DNA from: Lotus japonicus
Lineage: Eukaryota > Streptophyta > Magnoliopsida > Fabales > Fabaceae
DNA length: 64,000 bases
NCBI RefSeq assembly: GCF_012489685.1
Contig: NC_080042.1
Location: forward strand, 32,307,158-32,371,157
Reading direction: 5' to 3'
Below are positions 21,386-32,859 of the stretch, piece by piece (the stretch's first letter is position 1; each line of letters begins with the position of its first letter). Made by a program: the position numbers and the translations under genes. The notes below the pieces were generated by a model that searched no databases, had not been told where the DNA came from, and saw only the letters and a list, made by a program, of their open reading frames with translations.

Positions 21386-22410
21386 CCTCCCAGGGTGAAG
21401 GCGCTTCATGTGGTTCAAAAACGGAGCTCTGAATCTCACGTTTGGAGGTCCATTCTGGGTACTTGGGAGGACCTTAATCAACATTTGCGGTGGAGGATTG
21501 AGGATGGTAGCTTGGTGAGTTTTTGGCACGATCGTTGGCTGCATTCAAGGACTATTCTCAGCCAAGTGGTGTTGAGTCCACTTCAAGCCACATAAGAGGT
21601 TAAAAGCGTTGCCGATTACTTCGACTTCCAACGGGGTGGTTGGCGGTTGCAGCACGTAGTTGACATGCTGCCTCCTGGATTTGTGTTGCTGCTTTGGACT
21701 ATTTGGAAGTTGAGAGCGAACTCCATTTTCCAAGGTGCCACGTTCCTCCCACAGAAAGTTCTTCCTCTTGCCATGAAGACCCGTCTAGACTTTTCTATTA
21801 GCAAGTAGACTCTCCGTGGGAATCTGACCCAGGGTCGCAGGTCATACCACATGGTGGAAGTAGGTTGGACAACTCTGTCTTCTCCCTGGGCTAAATGTAA
21901 CACGGATGGTTCTGTTCGGGGGGAAACAAATGTTGCAGGTTGTGGTGGTGTGTGCAGAGATGCCAACGGTAACTGGATATTTGGATTTAGCCGGAATCTG
22001 GGGTCTTCGAATGTTCTCTGGTCGGGAGCTATGGGCCATCTTTACTATGGTAAGTTTAGCTTGGGACCGTAACTTGCGATATATCATAGTAGAGAGCGAC
22101 TCACAGGTTGCGGTGAAATTAATAGTGGATGGGGGTTCTGTATTGCACCCTTATGCTTCCCTAGTGAATCAGATCAGGGGTTTCTTTGCCAAGGATTGGA
22201 ATTTTAAATGTGTTCACATTATGCGTGAGGCGAATCAGGTAGCTGATGGTTTGGCTAATCTAGCTCACTCCTTTCCTGTGGGCACTCACCTATTTGAGGC
22301 TCCACCGCCTAGCCGTCTAAGTAAGCTTCTTTTTGACCGCCTGGGTGTTACATTCCCCCGGTCTACCTTAGTGTAGTTCTTCTTTTTCTGAGCTTTCGCC
22401 CTCCATGTAA
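21386..22410 (+). pseudogene. LINE 3' end with RNase H domain, decayed
   Basis: The fragment starts with the LINE region after RT (VWRSILGTW, FWHDRWL), then LLWTIWKLRN-like sequence and a plant RNase H domain (RVT_3 type). The RNase H starts in one frame (NTDGS near 21900, CGGVCRDANGNW) and goes on in the next (ESDS near 22090, ANQVADGLA), so a frameshift falls near 22030. A-rich sequence follows the end. The 5' end is missing, as is usual for LINEs. It abuts the truncated LTR of gypsy element I. Confidence 0.78.
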
Positions 22411-24049
22411 CAAAAAAAAAGCATAATAAATTAGGAAAAAAAATAGAATGTAACTAGGATTAGAAAAAAAAAATGATATATGTATTTAAAAAAGAAAAAC
22501 GAGAGAGGAAATATAAAAATGTCTTATGTGTGCTGGCATAGTACTTATTCCATCCATGCATGACACGGAATCAAAACTAATTTTATAATATTTGAATTCC
22601 AATTTAATGTTTTTATTTAATTTTTATTTCGATTTTAATCTGAATTTTTACTTTTATTTACAAATCTTCAAAAACGAAAATACGTGGGTGAAATTGAAAA
22701 AATGAAAATCGTTTTCAGAAAATAGAATTAGAAAATGAAAATAGAAAACATTTTCTCAAACCAAACAAGCCCTTAGCTGCAGCTTCACCACTATTATGGC
22801 TTTAATGAAATTGAACTAGAGTTTGTTTTTGTTATAATTGAACTAGAGTTTAATGTATCTGTCTACCAATTATCAGGAAAAATGTAACTAAATTGAATTT
22901 TACGGTACAGCATCACAATAATTGAATATTTTATACTTTTACAATATATTTATTCTTGAAGATGCATTGACTAAATTGAATTTGCAAATAAATTTTATAT
23001 TATCGTTGCGCTGATGTTACAGAGACAGAGTTTCGGATGTAACCAAACGAGCTAGAACTAAATTTTGGATATAATGACCACTAAGGCACTAACACACAAA
23101 ATAATTAAATTCCCAAACAAAACAATATGTATACAAAACAATTATATATTATAATTGGTGGATTTTTCCCTCCATTATATTCCTTACTTTGTTTTTTTTT
23201 TTCAAAGATATATTTCACAAGCTTGAGATTAATGTATTATATCTCAAGATTCAGAAGGCACGTTAAATGAGATGTTTCTAACAATTTTTTTATACACACG
23301 ACTTACAAACTAAACCTTAAATTAAATTTTTAAAAAGTTTAAGTATCTACCAATTATATTATATATCTCATACCTTATTGTATCTCATAGTATTGAAATT
23401 GAAATTGAAATTGAAATCAATCAATATATATTAGAAAAGAATAACTTCTATCAGGTTGATTTGGTAAGGTGGCAACTCCTGGTTCAATCTACTCCCAGAT
23501 TAATTTTCAAGTGAAAAATTCCACGTGTCAATCCATTAAATAACTTCTCTTATGTTGGCACGTGTTCCCTGAAATTAAAATTGTGATTATGCTACATATT
23601 TATTTAATGTGATTAATGTATTAAATGAGAGTCAAATAAAAACCGTGATAATTTTACTTATTTAATTTTACAAAAAAGTGATTATGTTAAATATTAAAAT
23701 AAATAAAATCCAACGAGATCATGCTTCATTTATAAGAGATTCACGTCAAGGAAAAAGCAAAAAGATATTCAATGGGTAAATATTTTATATCTTCTTTTAT
23801 TTCAACCTTTAAATTTCCTTAAAAACTAGTCATTTTAAACAAAAACAAAAATCTGTGACGCAGGTAATTATGATTGGTGCTCTCTTTTTGTTTTTCCTTA
23901 TTGGCTTGGTTCAAGACAATTTAATTAATTGTTGTATTTTTAATCTATATTTATATAATTTTGAAAGAAAAAAAAATATATGTGACCAAATTATCCAGTT
24001 AATTGTTTCACCTTTTTTTTTTACAAATTTATCGTTAATCTTACTACGT
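22411..24049. other. AT-rich stretch without recognisable gene
   Basis: I see no gene here. It holds poly-A-like runs after the LINE, a short ATTGAA repeat near 23393-23418, and paired CACGTGT words near 23520-23570. It may be the upstream part of the decayed Helitron whose coding remnant follows. Confidence 0.5.
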
Positions 24050-24640
24050 GGTGATTATGCAGGTTCATCTAAATTAAATTCCACTCAAACATCATTGCCT
24101 AATTCAGCTGAAGGATCCACATTCATTAACAGCCATCGCATAAAATCAAAACAAGAGATGACATAGACAAACACATATTAGTAGAACTTCTTGATCCCAA
24201 ACTATATCCAAAGTTGTACATGGCGGTTTCGGCTTACATGATTTATGGGCCATGTGGTGCCATTGATCCGAATTCTGTTTGCATGGCGGATGGCATGTAT
24301 TCCAAGCATTTTCTAAAAAATTATAGAATTGCACCACTGTTGATGACGATGGATTCCCTATATATAGCAGAAGGAAAACTGGAATTACTGTTTTGAAAAA
24401 AGGTGTTCCTCTTGATAATGGGTTTGTTGTTCCGTACAATCCTCAAATTTTAATGAAATACCAAGGTCACATCAATGTTGAGTACTACAATAAGTCTAAT
24501 GCTATCAAATATCTATTTAAGTATATCAATAAAGGACCTGATAGAGTCAATGTTCAAATATCAAAAGATGGTGGAGGTTCTAACAAGTCACAAGTGCAAG
24601 ATGAGATTAAACAATATTATGATTGCAGGTAATTAAAATT
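24050..24640 (+). pseudogene. Helitron Rep/helicase (RepHel) fragment
   Basis: Two neighbouring frames together match the Helitron-like N-terminal domain: a YMIYGPCGAIDPNS part near 24230-24270, then after a frame change LKKGVPLDNGFVVPYNP, HINVEYYNKS and IKYLFKYINKG near 24400-24540, ending DEIKQYYDCR. The final CAG is followed by GTAATT, a possible intron donor. RepHel would nick and unwind DNA for rolling-circle transposition. Only a short piece is left, and the helicase part is absent. Confidence 0.82.
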
Positions 24641-25652
24641 CTTTAATTCTATTATAGATCTACTAAATTTATCATACATTAAATTCTTATTTGACTCTTA
24701 AGGATCACATTAAACAAGCCTTAAAGAACTGAACTGAGAAATTAACTAAGTTTATCTCTCTTCCTAATCACGGGTCTTACGACTACTAGAGGAGTTAGCG
24801 GAGGAGTCAGACCTAGAGGAAGACGAGTGGAGCGGACTGTAGTTGAGCGTTGGGTAGTTTAGGATTGTTGGTTAGTGTTTGAGCCACTCATTGTATTCTT
24901 GGGGGACATGGTAGAGCCAATTTATTTTGTATTATTCTATTTAGATGTAATGATTTGTACTTGACTAATTTATCCCTCTCCGTTGAGGTGTCTCGTTGAC
25001 GAATCTTATCTATCTATTTCTTATGTTGGGTATTACTTATGCATGTTTTAGAGCATTACTTGAAAATGAAAAAAAAATATAAATCTGCATTTTAAGTCGT
25101 GGAGTTCAGACGAGGAGGTGATTTCCAGTGGGCTGGCCGGAGTCAGGGAGGAGCTATCGATTTCCAACGACATGTTTGAAGTTGTTGGGGAGCCTTTCAA
25201 GCCGGTTCTGCCGTTCTGGTACAGTTTGACTCGCTGTGTGTGGTTGACAGAGGAAAGCTTCAATAGTCAATGGTCAGAGGTCATACTTCTTCTATTCTTA
25301 GAATGGTTGTCAACTTCAATTTTAACAATGGGATGAGTTCCTAATTCCTATAATCAAAAAGGGAGGGACTCTGTTATTGTCGGCTGGGACAAAGAAATCA
25401 GGTTTATGATGGCTTGTGATACCAATTGCATATACGAAGCAGGATGCTTAGCAAGTGGTACCCCGGCTAGCACTAATCACGCAACTGGTGCTAGGGAAAC
25501 TTCCACTCTCATACTAGAAGGGTACTCGACGAGGACCAAAACAACGTGGGTTTTGGGTAAAGCTCTGGGTCTTTAATTCGACGGACCAGATTCTATAGCA
25601 GAAGAAGGTCTGGAAGAGGAGCTTTGTCACATTTGTAGCTCTTGAGGTGAGA
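24641..25652. other. Unassigned sequence before LINE ORF2
   Basis: No gene is recognised with confidence. Near 24770-24850 a short frame ends in an acidic tail before a stop, followed by 3'-UTR-like sequence. From about 25080 on the base composition is less AT-rich and probably belongs to the 5' part (ORF1 region) of the LINE that starts at 25653. Confidence 0.4.
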
Positions 25653-25875
25653 ATGGAGGGCCGCTGTGTCTCATGGAACGTTAGAGGCCTTGGTAGTGGA
25701 GAAAAGAGAAGAGCCGTTAAGGAAGCGTTGAAGAAATCCAATCCTATCATCATTCTCCTGCAAGAAACCAAGATGGGAGCAAATAGAACCAGATTAATTA
25801 AGGATTTTGCAAGCTCTCTCAATTATGATTTTGATTTCGTGCCGGCTGTAGGGTCAGTTGGGGGCCTTCTAATAA
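25653..25875 (+). pseudogene. LINE ORF2, endonuclease start (left piece)
   Basis: The start of a plant L1-type ORF2: ATG at 25653, SWNVRGLGSGEKRRAVKEAL, then LLQETKM, typical of the AP-like endonuclease that nicks target DNA. The frame runs to VGGLLI and is interrupted at 25875 by a Helitron. Across the gap the codons join as ATA ATG TGG with 31205 onwards. Confidence 0.85.
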
Positions 25876-25905
25876 CTAGTATGTATACCCGTGCCGATGC
25901 ACGGG
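25876..25905 (-). repeat. Helitron 3' terminal hairpin and CTAG
   Basis: In plus coordinates, CTAG at 25876-25879, then 8 bases, then CCCGTGCCGATGCACGGG (25888-25905), which folds with a 7-base-pair stem and a 4-base loop. This is the termination signal for rolling-circle transposition. Confidence 0.85.
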
Positions 25906-26857
25906 GGCATATTTCCGAGTATATAATAAATTGATTTTAATATATATAATTATTTATTTTGTATAAATAAAAGATAAATATGAATATAATTTTTTATTTG
26001 ATTAATTAGTTTATGATATAATAATATAATAAATTGTATGATTTTTGTTTTTTTTTCTTTTTTTTTTCGTTTTTCCTACCTCCAAATAAGTCTACAAAAT
26101 TTATAACTTATAAAATTTGATAGAAAACATGGATTACATATTAAATTACATTTTTTTACACTATATCATTGTGATTTCCTAAACTCTAACTAAATACGGA
26201 TGAGTATTCAAAATTTAAAGGATGCAATAATAATTCTCTTATATAAAATATTGTAATATATTTATCAAAAAGCAAGGACATTTAATTGAAAATCGTAATA
26301 GATATCTCTGGTGGAAAAGATCCACATTTCAGTGAAGCATACAAAATTTTTGGATTTAAAATCCAAATCTATCTAATTGTTCACCACCAAGATAAATATA
26401 AAACACAATAAAAAAAATTCATAATTGACTTCTGGTTGAATAATTTTTTTCACGAAATTAATTCGTTCATGACTCCAACATAAATAACGTGTGGTCATCT
26501 TTATGAATTCCAAGCCAAATAGAATGATTCTCTATAAGGTTATTCGCTTTGATGAAATTTTTCCACCCCTTCTTCAAGGTGCACTCAGACTCTCTCCTTG
26601 AGTTCCAAACCAATTCACAGTAAAGTCTCATGTTTTTCTAATCTCGTAGAACCAAATTGTAAGCTTTTGTATATCTACTCCATTAAAATATTTAAAAAGT
26701 CTAGAAAAATTTTAAAAATTATATTAAAACATTTTCTATTAGTTTCGACTTGAAGGTATCTTCATGCTAAATGTTCCTATTCGTATCAGCCTTTTTTTAT
26801 GTAACCTAAACATCAACAAATTTTGATTATATATTTTCAATCATCGTGTGACACATT

Positions 26858-26858
<1 letters not shown>

Positions 26859-26897
<39 letters not shown>

Positions 26898-26929
26898 CCT
26901 GCCTCCCTCCCTCCCTCCCTCCCTCTGCC
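26859..26929 (+). repeat. Compound (CT)n-(CCCT)n microsatellite
   Basis: A pure CT run of about 34 bases changes into CCCT units with one GCCT interruption. Confidence 0.95.
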
Positions 26930-27536
26930 TCATGTATAAAGAATTAATCTATGTTGTGAGATTGTTATGCTGATTGGATGCTTAGAAAACTGGAATTTAG
27001 CGACTCAATAATTTAATCTATGTTGTCAACATTTCATATTTTTATATATATATACACATTTAAAATTATGAAAAAATTAAAAAATTATATTGTTTGTTAT
27101 TTTCAATTTGAAAATATTTTATTATAAATGTTCTTCCCTGTGGAATCTATATTTTCACAATCGAATTAAAATGGTTTTGTATATCTACTCTTAAAATTAT
27201 TGAAAAGTATGAAAAAGTACTAAAATTTTATTAAAACATTCTCTATTAGTTTCAATTTAAAGTATTTTCATGCAAAATGTTAATTATGTATGAGCTTTGT
27301 ACTATATAATTAATAGATATAAACTAAATATGTTAATTATTCTCTAATCCCCGTGGGATCCCTATATTCACAATCAAATTATAATTCTTCTGTAATACTC
27401 TTAAATTAATTAAAAAGAGTGGGAAAAGTACAAAATTAAATTAAAACATATTTTCTATTAGTTCCAAATTGAAAGTATTTTGTTGTAAAATGTTTCTACC
27501 CGTATGAGCTTTTTAATATGTAAACCCTCTAATTAT

Positions 27537-27652
27537 TTGCACCGGTAGGAGAGCTCAAGTGGTAGGAGCTGGATGACATATGAGTTGGGTAAGGGAGGGC
27601 CAAGGATCGATTCCTGGCGGATGCAATTTATGTTTTCGATGTACAAAAAGAA
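27537..27652 (+). mobile_element. SINE with tRNA-type boxes A and B
   Basis: An A box (GAGCTCAAGTGGTAGGAGC) starts at 27551 and a B box (GGATCGATTCC) is at 27604-27614; together they form the RNA polymerase III promoter. The A-rich tail precedes the right flank. A 15-base target duplication (AAACCCTCTAATTAT at 27522-27536, one mismatch at 27653-27667) brackets it. It is not a tRNA gene: the boxes are too far apart and no acceptor stem closes. Confidence 0.82.
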
Positions 27653-27888
27653 AAACCCTGTAATTATACTCCTTTAATATAGCCGCTACAATTCCTATCA
27701 AGAAAAATTCAAATTTAAATTTCTCTATTTAAAAAAACGTGTAAACAATTAAGTAATATTCTTTTATCTTCAAATGACGTGTAATGGAGATAATTCTACC
27801 ATCTAATTATGCTCTTTTAAATCATCACCACCATTTCCTATATTTCAAAAAAATGGACTAAAATTAAAAATTAAGTTTTTAAATTCTC

Positions 27889-27889
<1 letters not shown>

Positions 27890-27922
<33 letters not shown>
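27890..27922 (+). repeat. (AT)n microsatellite
   Basis: About 16 AT units within AT-rich Helitron sequence. Confidence 0.95.
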
Positions 27923-27926
<4 letters not shown>

Positions 27927-28839
27927 GTTTTATTCAAAAAAATATCCACATGTTCAAAAGACGTGTAAACCATTAATTTTTAAGTTTAAGTTTTAAAAAA
28001 AATTATGATTTTTTTATAAGCTATTTATTTGAGAATCCAAAAGATTGAAAGTTTTATCTAAATATGGACCTTTAAGATCTCAACACGCCTTTTCACAATT
28101 AAATTATAGAAAATTCTCTTAAATTCATTTAAAAAGTCTGAAAATAGCATAAACTAATGTAGAAAATTTTATCGAAAATGGACGATGGATACCGTGCAAA
28201 ATAGTACGACACATTTATCTTTATATATTTTTTATGTCTAAAATTATTTAATTATAACTCCACCATCTGAATTAGCAAAAGAAAATATTTCTTTATAAAT
28301 TCTTAACAGCAATAATAATAAGTAAAAATTCTTTCTGGTCAAAACAGGAAAACATATATTCTATTAGTTTCAACTTGAAAGGATTTTCATGCAAAATGTT
28401 TCTCCTCGTATAAGTTTTTTACTATTTAGCTCAAAACATAAATAAATATAGACTATATTTGTTAATTTATTACCTCTCTCGTGTGGCAAATATTTAGAAC
28501 AAATTTTCATTTTTTTTATATATATCTACTTCAAAACTTATGGAAAAAAAATAAAAAATTACATTAAATTTTTTATTTTTTATTTTTAACTGGGGAATGT
28601 TTTAATGTAAATGGTCTTTCCTGTAGGATTTCTATTTTCACAATCAAAATAAAATGCTTCTGTAATTCTACTCTTAAAATTATTTAAAAAGTATGAAAAA
28701 AATAGTACAAAAATTATACTAAAACATATTTTCTATTAGTTCCAATATGCAAACTGTTCTCCATGTATGAGCCTTTTACTGTGTAACTTACACATTAATA
28801 AACATAGACTGTATGGTGATTGATAAACATGTGATGATC

Positions 28840-30200
28840 TCATGTTCCTTTGCCAATTGATCAATAATATATACTTGTTGCATCACAGCTGCCTCAACTA
28901 TTGCTATATGCATCTAAACTATTTCATATTCAATCTCATTTCCCCTATTGCTTTTCTTCTTTGTTTCTGGTTTCTACTTCAAGTCCTGCACAACCATTTT
29001 GAGAATAGCCAATTTCTAACCATATGGGGCTAGCCCCTCCTTGATAATCCTCTTGCCATCTGCAAGTGTTTCCAATTGTAAAGAGTAACTTTGACATTTT
29101 TCTGAATAATCCTCTAATGAAACATTAACCCTCACATGCTCATCAGTATCATGGGGTCAAAATTGAGATGGTGGCTAAACCAAATCGCATGATATCCACA
29201 TCCAACAGTAAAACTCCCGTCTTTCAAAAGCTCTAATATTCAAGATCAACTTCCCTTTCAATGGTAACATTTAGAACCTAAAAATGAAAATTAAAAATCA
29301 GGAAATAGAAAAAAATAAAAAACAGGGTTAGGGGAAGACAAAGATTTGAAAGTGATAGCTAAAAAAACCTGGATTATGCAAGAAGGCATGTTGTAGAGTA
29401 CAACCTGGGAGATGAATGAAACAACCAATAAATAAAGCAAGAAGCCTTAGCATACATAATCAAGAACTCGAGAACCTGCATCAACAAAAAAAAGTGCAAA
29501 AGAGGGGATAAACCATCAATAAAGAACAAAAAGCATCACTGTATGACAATCCTGATCAACAAAACCACGAGCAAACCACCATCAGCTATTAAACACATAC
29601 TCTGACAGATTAGTTTCAACCACAACCCAAATCATCTCATCAATTAAATCCATGAAAATATTTTTCATACAACTTCAATTATACCTTGTTTATAACTCAC
29701 GATTTCTTCAATTCTTGGCTAGTAACCTCTTCACTGTGTTATATGACTTCAAGCCACATCTGAAATTGCAAGTAAAAATATCAGAATCTAAAAAATATAC
29801 ATGAGATGATACTCCTAGACCAGAAATGGAAGAGATAAAAAACAGTGCAAGCTTCATCAAACCCACCTAGATCCTCCCCACCATGAATCAATGTTCTCTA
29901 CTTAAGAAAGCTCCACTGTTAAACAAACCTCCAATCTCTCTGATTCAATCCTCATCTCCAATGTCCATGGCCTCCACTATCGGAATCGTTGCCAAAACCC
30001 ATAGAAGCCCCATCTCCAGTGATCCCATCCCTGTTCCTTCCGCCACGGGCAGTTGAGAATCACGCTGAAACAAAGTAAAGGTTATTAGTGAATAAAACAA
30101 CAATATCAAAATTGAGAGTGTTGATGATTTGGACCAAAACAACATCTTATTTATATTTATAGTAGAAATCTCAAGTCATTCTGATTGTATGGGCGGCAAG
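28840..30200. other. Possible captured gene fragments in the Helitron
   Basis: Base composition here is less AT-rich than the rest of the Helitron. On the minus strand there are acceptor-like sites (TTGCAATTTCAG near 29765) beside short open stretches, and a plus-strand stretch near 29960 starts MSMASTIGIV. Helitrons often pick up host exons. I cannot name a source gene. Confidence 0.3.
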
Positions 30201-31204
30201 ATTCACCAATCAAAATAAATATAGCAGAGCAATAATAACAATAACCCATGTGAGTGTCAGTTGAAGTGGGAATTGATGAAGAATTTCGTAAACAACACAG
30301 ATTGATAAATGAGTCTGCCTTGAATCAAGCGATAATGGCATTGGAGAAACAAAAATCAAAAAATAGTAATGAAGGGTGTGTACTTTGCTTTGGCAATTCA
30401 ATATATTTTAATTAAATCAAGAGCATTTGGCAATTTCAAAGGATTGAAATTCAAAATTTAGTCTGCACTATTTCCCAATTTTAGTCTGCACTATTTAATG
30501 GTATGTTGATAATTGGTCAATTTAAAGTTTTTTTTTATACTCAATTTAAAGTAGCAGTTAGCACAAAACGTGGTGGGTAGTTAATGTAGCATGGAGTTAG
30601 AGAATTTGGGGTTCAAATAAAGAGATAATTTATGTTGGATTAGCTGAGCTAATTATATCAGTTTAAAAAAAATCAAAACAAACTTGATTTAAGTATATTC
30701 AAAAGATGATTGGCTATAAATATGGTAGTGGCAGACAAATTGTGTTTAACCATTAATATGAGATATAATGCAAGATTGAAAAGATATCCCATTAATAAAC
30801 GTGCATGATGAACTATTTTAGCTATATCAGATATTAATAATTAAGAAAGTTTGAATTAATAATTAAGAAAGTTTTTTAAATGGTTTAAGTTGTTAAATAG
30901 TGATTGACTTAGAAGTAAGTGGATAATTAATGTAAAGTAATAATGAATGTTAGTCAAATTTAAGGTTAAAAATATTTCAAAAATAAAATAAATTGCAGGT
31001 GCTATTACATGGCTACCCTTAGATAAAAAAACAATTAGCAAAGTTGCCACTCTCAAGTTTCCAAAAGTGGTAATAAGATTTTATTTTTGATTTTTTTTAA
31101 TCATGGAAAAATTGCTGAAATCACTCCCAATGGATGCCAAGTGTCAAAAGTTTCCTTCTTATAGGTTCTTTTTTATATTGTATTTAGATTGTATTTAGAT
31201 TAGA

Positions 31205-32646
31205 TGTGGCGAGCGTCTCACTTCTCAAAGTAAGAGACTTTTAAGGAGGAGAGATTTATGGGAACTGTGTTGAAATCGGCCAGAGGGAATCAATTGTGTG
31301 TTTGGGAACATTTTTGCTTCGAATTCAGAGTTTGATAGAGGTGTTTTCTTGACAGCTTTGGGAAGTTGGGTACTCGAGAGAGGGGGCAGTAGTATTGGGT
31401 GGCGATTTTAACTCAACACTCAATACATGGGAACGAACAGGGAGTAATGTGGAGGCTGATCCGGCTTTGGTGGATTTTGTGTCAAATTCTCAGCTCTTAG
31501 ATCTTCCGCTCCAGAATACCATCTACACATGGTTCAGCTCTCGAAACGTAGGGGTTTTTGACAGATGGTTGATCAATGAACAAGCTATGTAGTTGTATAC
31601 TTGTATCAAGGATGTTATCAAACAGCGGAGAATTGGGGTTTTTCGGATCATCGCCCGATTATCCTAACTCTTTGAACATCTAATTTTGGCCCAAAGCCTT
31701 TTAGATTCTATAATGCCTGGTTACTAGATAAGGATTTCAATTCTTTAGTTAAGGAGTGGTGAGGTTCTTTTACAGTTTAAGGCTGGTCTGGGTACGTGCT
31801 TCAGCGCAAGTTAAAAACAGTAAAAGGAAAGATCGAAGGGTGGTCAGGTTACTCTCGGAATGGTAGTGGGTCGGTTATTTAAAGGTTGGAGGATGAGTTG
31901 CAATTGGTAATGGAGAGGCTTGAGATTGAAGGGGTGTCTATTGAATTGAGGCAAAAAAGGGTTCAAATTATTGATGAGCTAAGGAAACAATACAGGAAAG
32001 AGGAAAACATCTAGAGGCAGAAATCCAGATTGAAATAGCTGAGAGAAGGTGATAAAAATTCATCTTTTTTCCACTCTTTCTGCAAGAATAGAAAATCAAA
32101 GTCTATTGGTGCCTTAATTGTGGGAGGATCACAGCTAACTGAACCAGAGGACATTAAGCTGGCAATTTTAGATCACTTTAAAAATTTATTTGCAAGGGTG
32201 GATAAGGATCGACCTAAACTAAGGTGCAGTAATATGGCAAAGCTTTCACGAGGTGAAGCAATGGCTTTAGAGGCTGGTTTTTCCGAGGAAGAGATTTGGG
32301 AGACTACTATGTCTTGTGATGGAAATAAGTCTCTGGGGCCCGATGGCTTCAATTTCAACTTTCTTAAGCGATTCTGGGATACTATTAATGGCGATATATT
32401 GTAGTTTATTGCTGAGTTTCATGTGTCCGGGAAGTTGGTGCAAGGTTTGAATGCTGCTTTTATAACTTTGATACCGAAACAAGGAAGTCCGGAGTCCTGA
32501 TTATAGACCTATTAGCTTAACCGGTTGTGCATATAAGCTCATTTCATAGGTACTTGCAGCCAGGTTGAAAAAGGTATTGCCTCTACTGATATCCCCAAAT
32601 CAATTTCCATTCACTAAAGGTAGGCAAATTTCAGATTGCATCTTTA
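31205..32646 (+). pseudogene. LINE ORF2, endonuclease end and RT start (right piece)
   Basis: The piece continues the LINE cut by the Helitron: GGDFNSTLNTWERTGS near 31398 is the endonuclease, then decayed sequence, then RT start motifs (KSLGPDGFNFNFLKRFW near 32330, FITLIPKQ near 32465, and DYRPISL-like and SPNQFPFTKGRQISD in shifted frames to 32640). Frameshifts and stops are many. RT ends abruptly at about 32646, where another element begins. Confidence 0.8.
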
Positions 32647-32859
32647 TTTGCCGAAGAGCGTGGTCGTGGCTTTTTCCTCGCCAAGGCCCAAGCCCTATTC
32701 CTCGACGATCAACTGGATCTTCGCCCGATGGGAGCTTTCAAGAAAGTCACTCCTGTTGGCTTGGTTGGTCCGGATGATCCGCCGAACTTTGATGAAGAGC
32801 GCTTCCTAGTTGTGGAAGATGAAGAAGAAAAGAATGTTAATAAGACAGCTGATGAATGA
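32647..32859 (+). pseudogene. C-terminal fragment of a plant 'gypsy-type transposon' protein
   Basis: A 70-codon open piece has the order FAEERGRGFFLAKAQALFLDD, LDLRPMGAFKKV, VGPDDPPNFDEE and an acidic end with TGA. The layout resembles the C-terminus of the family called putative gypsy-type transposon (Pfam Transposase_28), which ends around ALFLD.LDLS.LG.FK.V. It lacks the rest of the domain and a start. Confidence 0.5.

Larger units (their letters stand above)
26640..28830. repeat. Degenerate ~210-bp repeat family inside the Helitron
   Basis: At least five related units share the core TTTCTATTAGTTTCAACTTG, then GTATGAGC about 45 bases later, near 26730, 27240, 27460, 28365 and 28730. Two units stand directly in tandem (about 27135-27345 and 27346-27540). 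The units are AT-rich and non-coding. Confidence 0.7.
25876..31204 (-). mobile_element. Non-autonomous Helitron, 5.3 kb (minus strand)
   Basis: Helitrons insert between A and T, start with TC and end with a hairpin and CTRR. On the minus strand this element starts TCTAATCTAAATAC at 31204 and ends at 25876 with an 18-base hairpin, 8 bases and CTAG. Host bases are A at 25875 and T at 31205. Removing it rejoins the LINE endonuclease frame. I find no Rep/helicase inside, so it is non-autonomous. It contains degenerate 210-bp repeats, a SINE and a possible gene-derived region (28840-30200). Confidence 0.85.

Noticed and set aside
23760..23860. Second small secreted-peptide gene (TATAAGAG followed by an ATG and a hydrophobic stretch)
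   Set aside because: The short frame ends after about 17 codons, and no cysteine-rich second exon or consistent splice pair could be found.
27551..27615. tRNA gene
   Set aside because: A and B boxes are present but too far apart and no acceptor stem forms. Target duplication and A-tail show a SINE. The same holds for 43592-43741.
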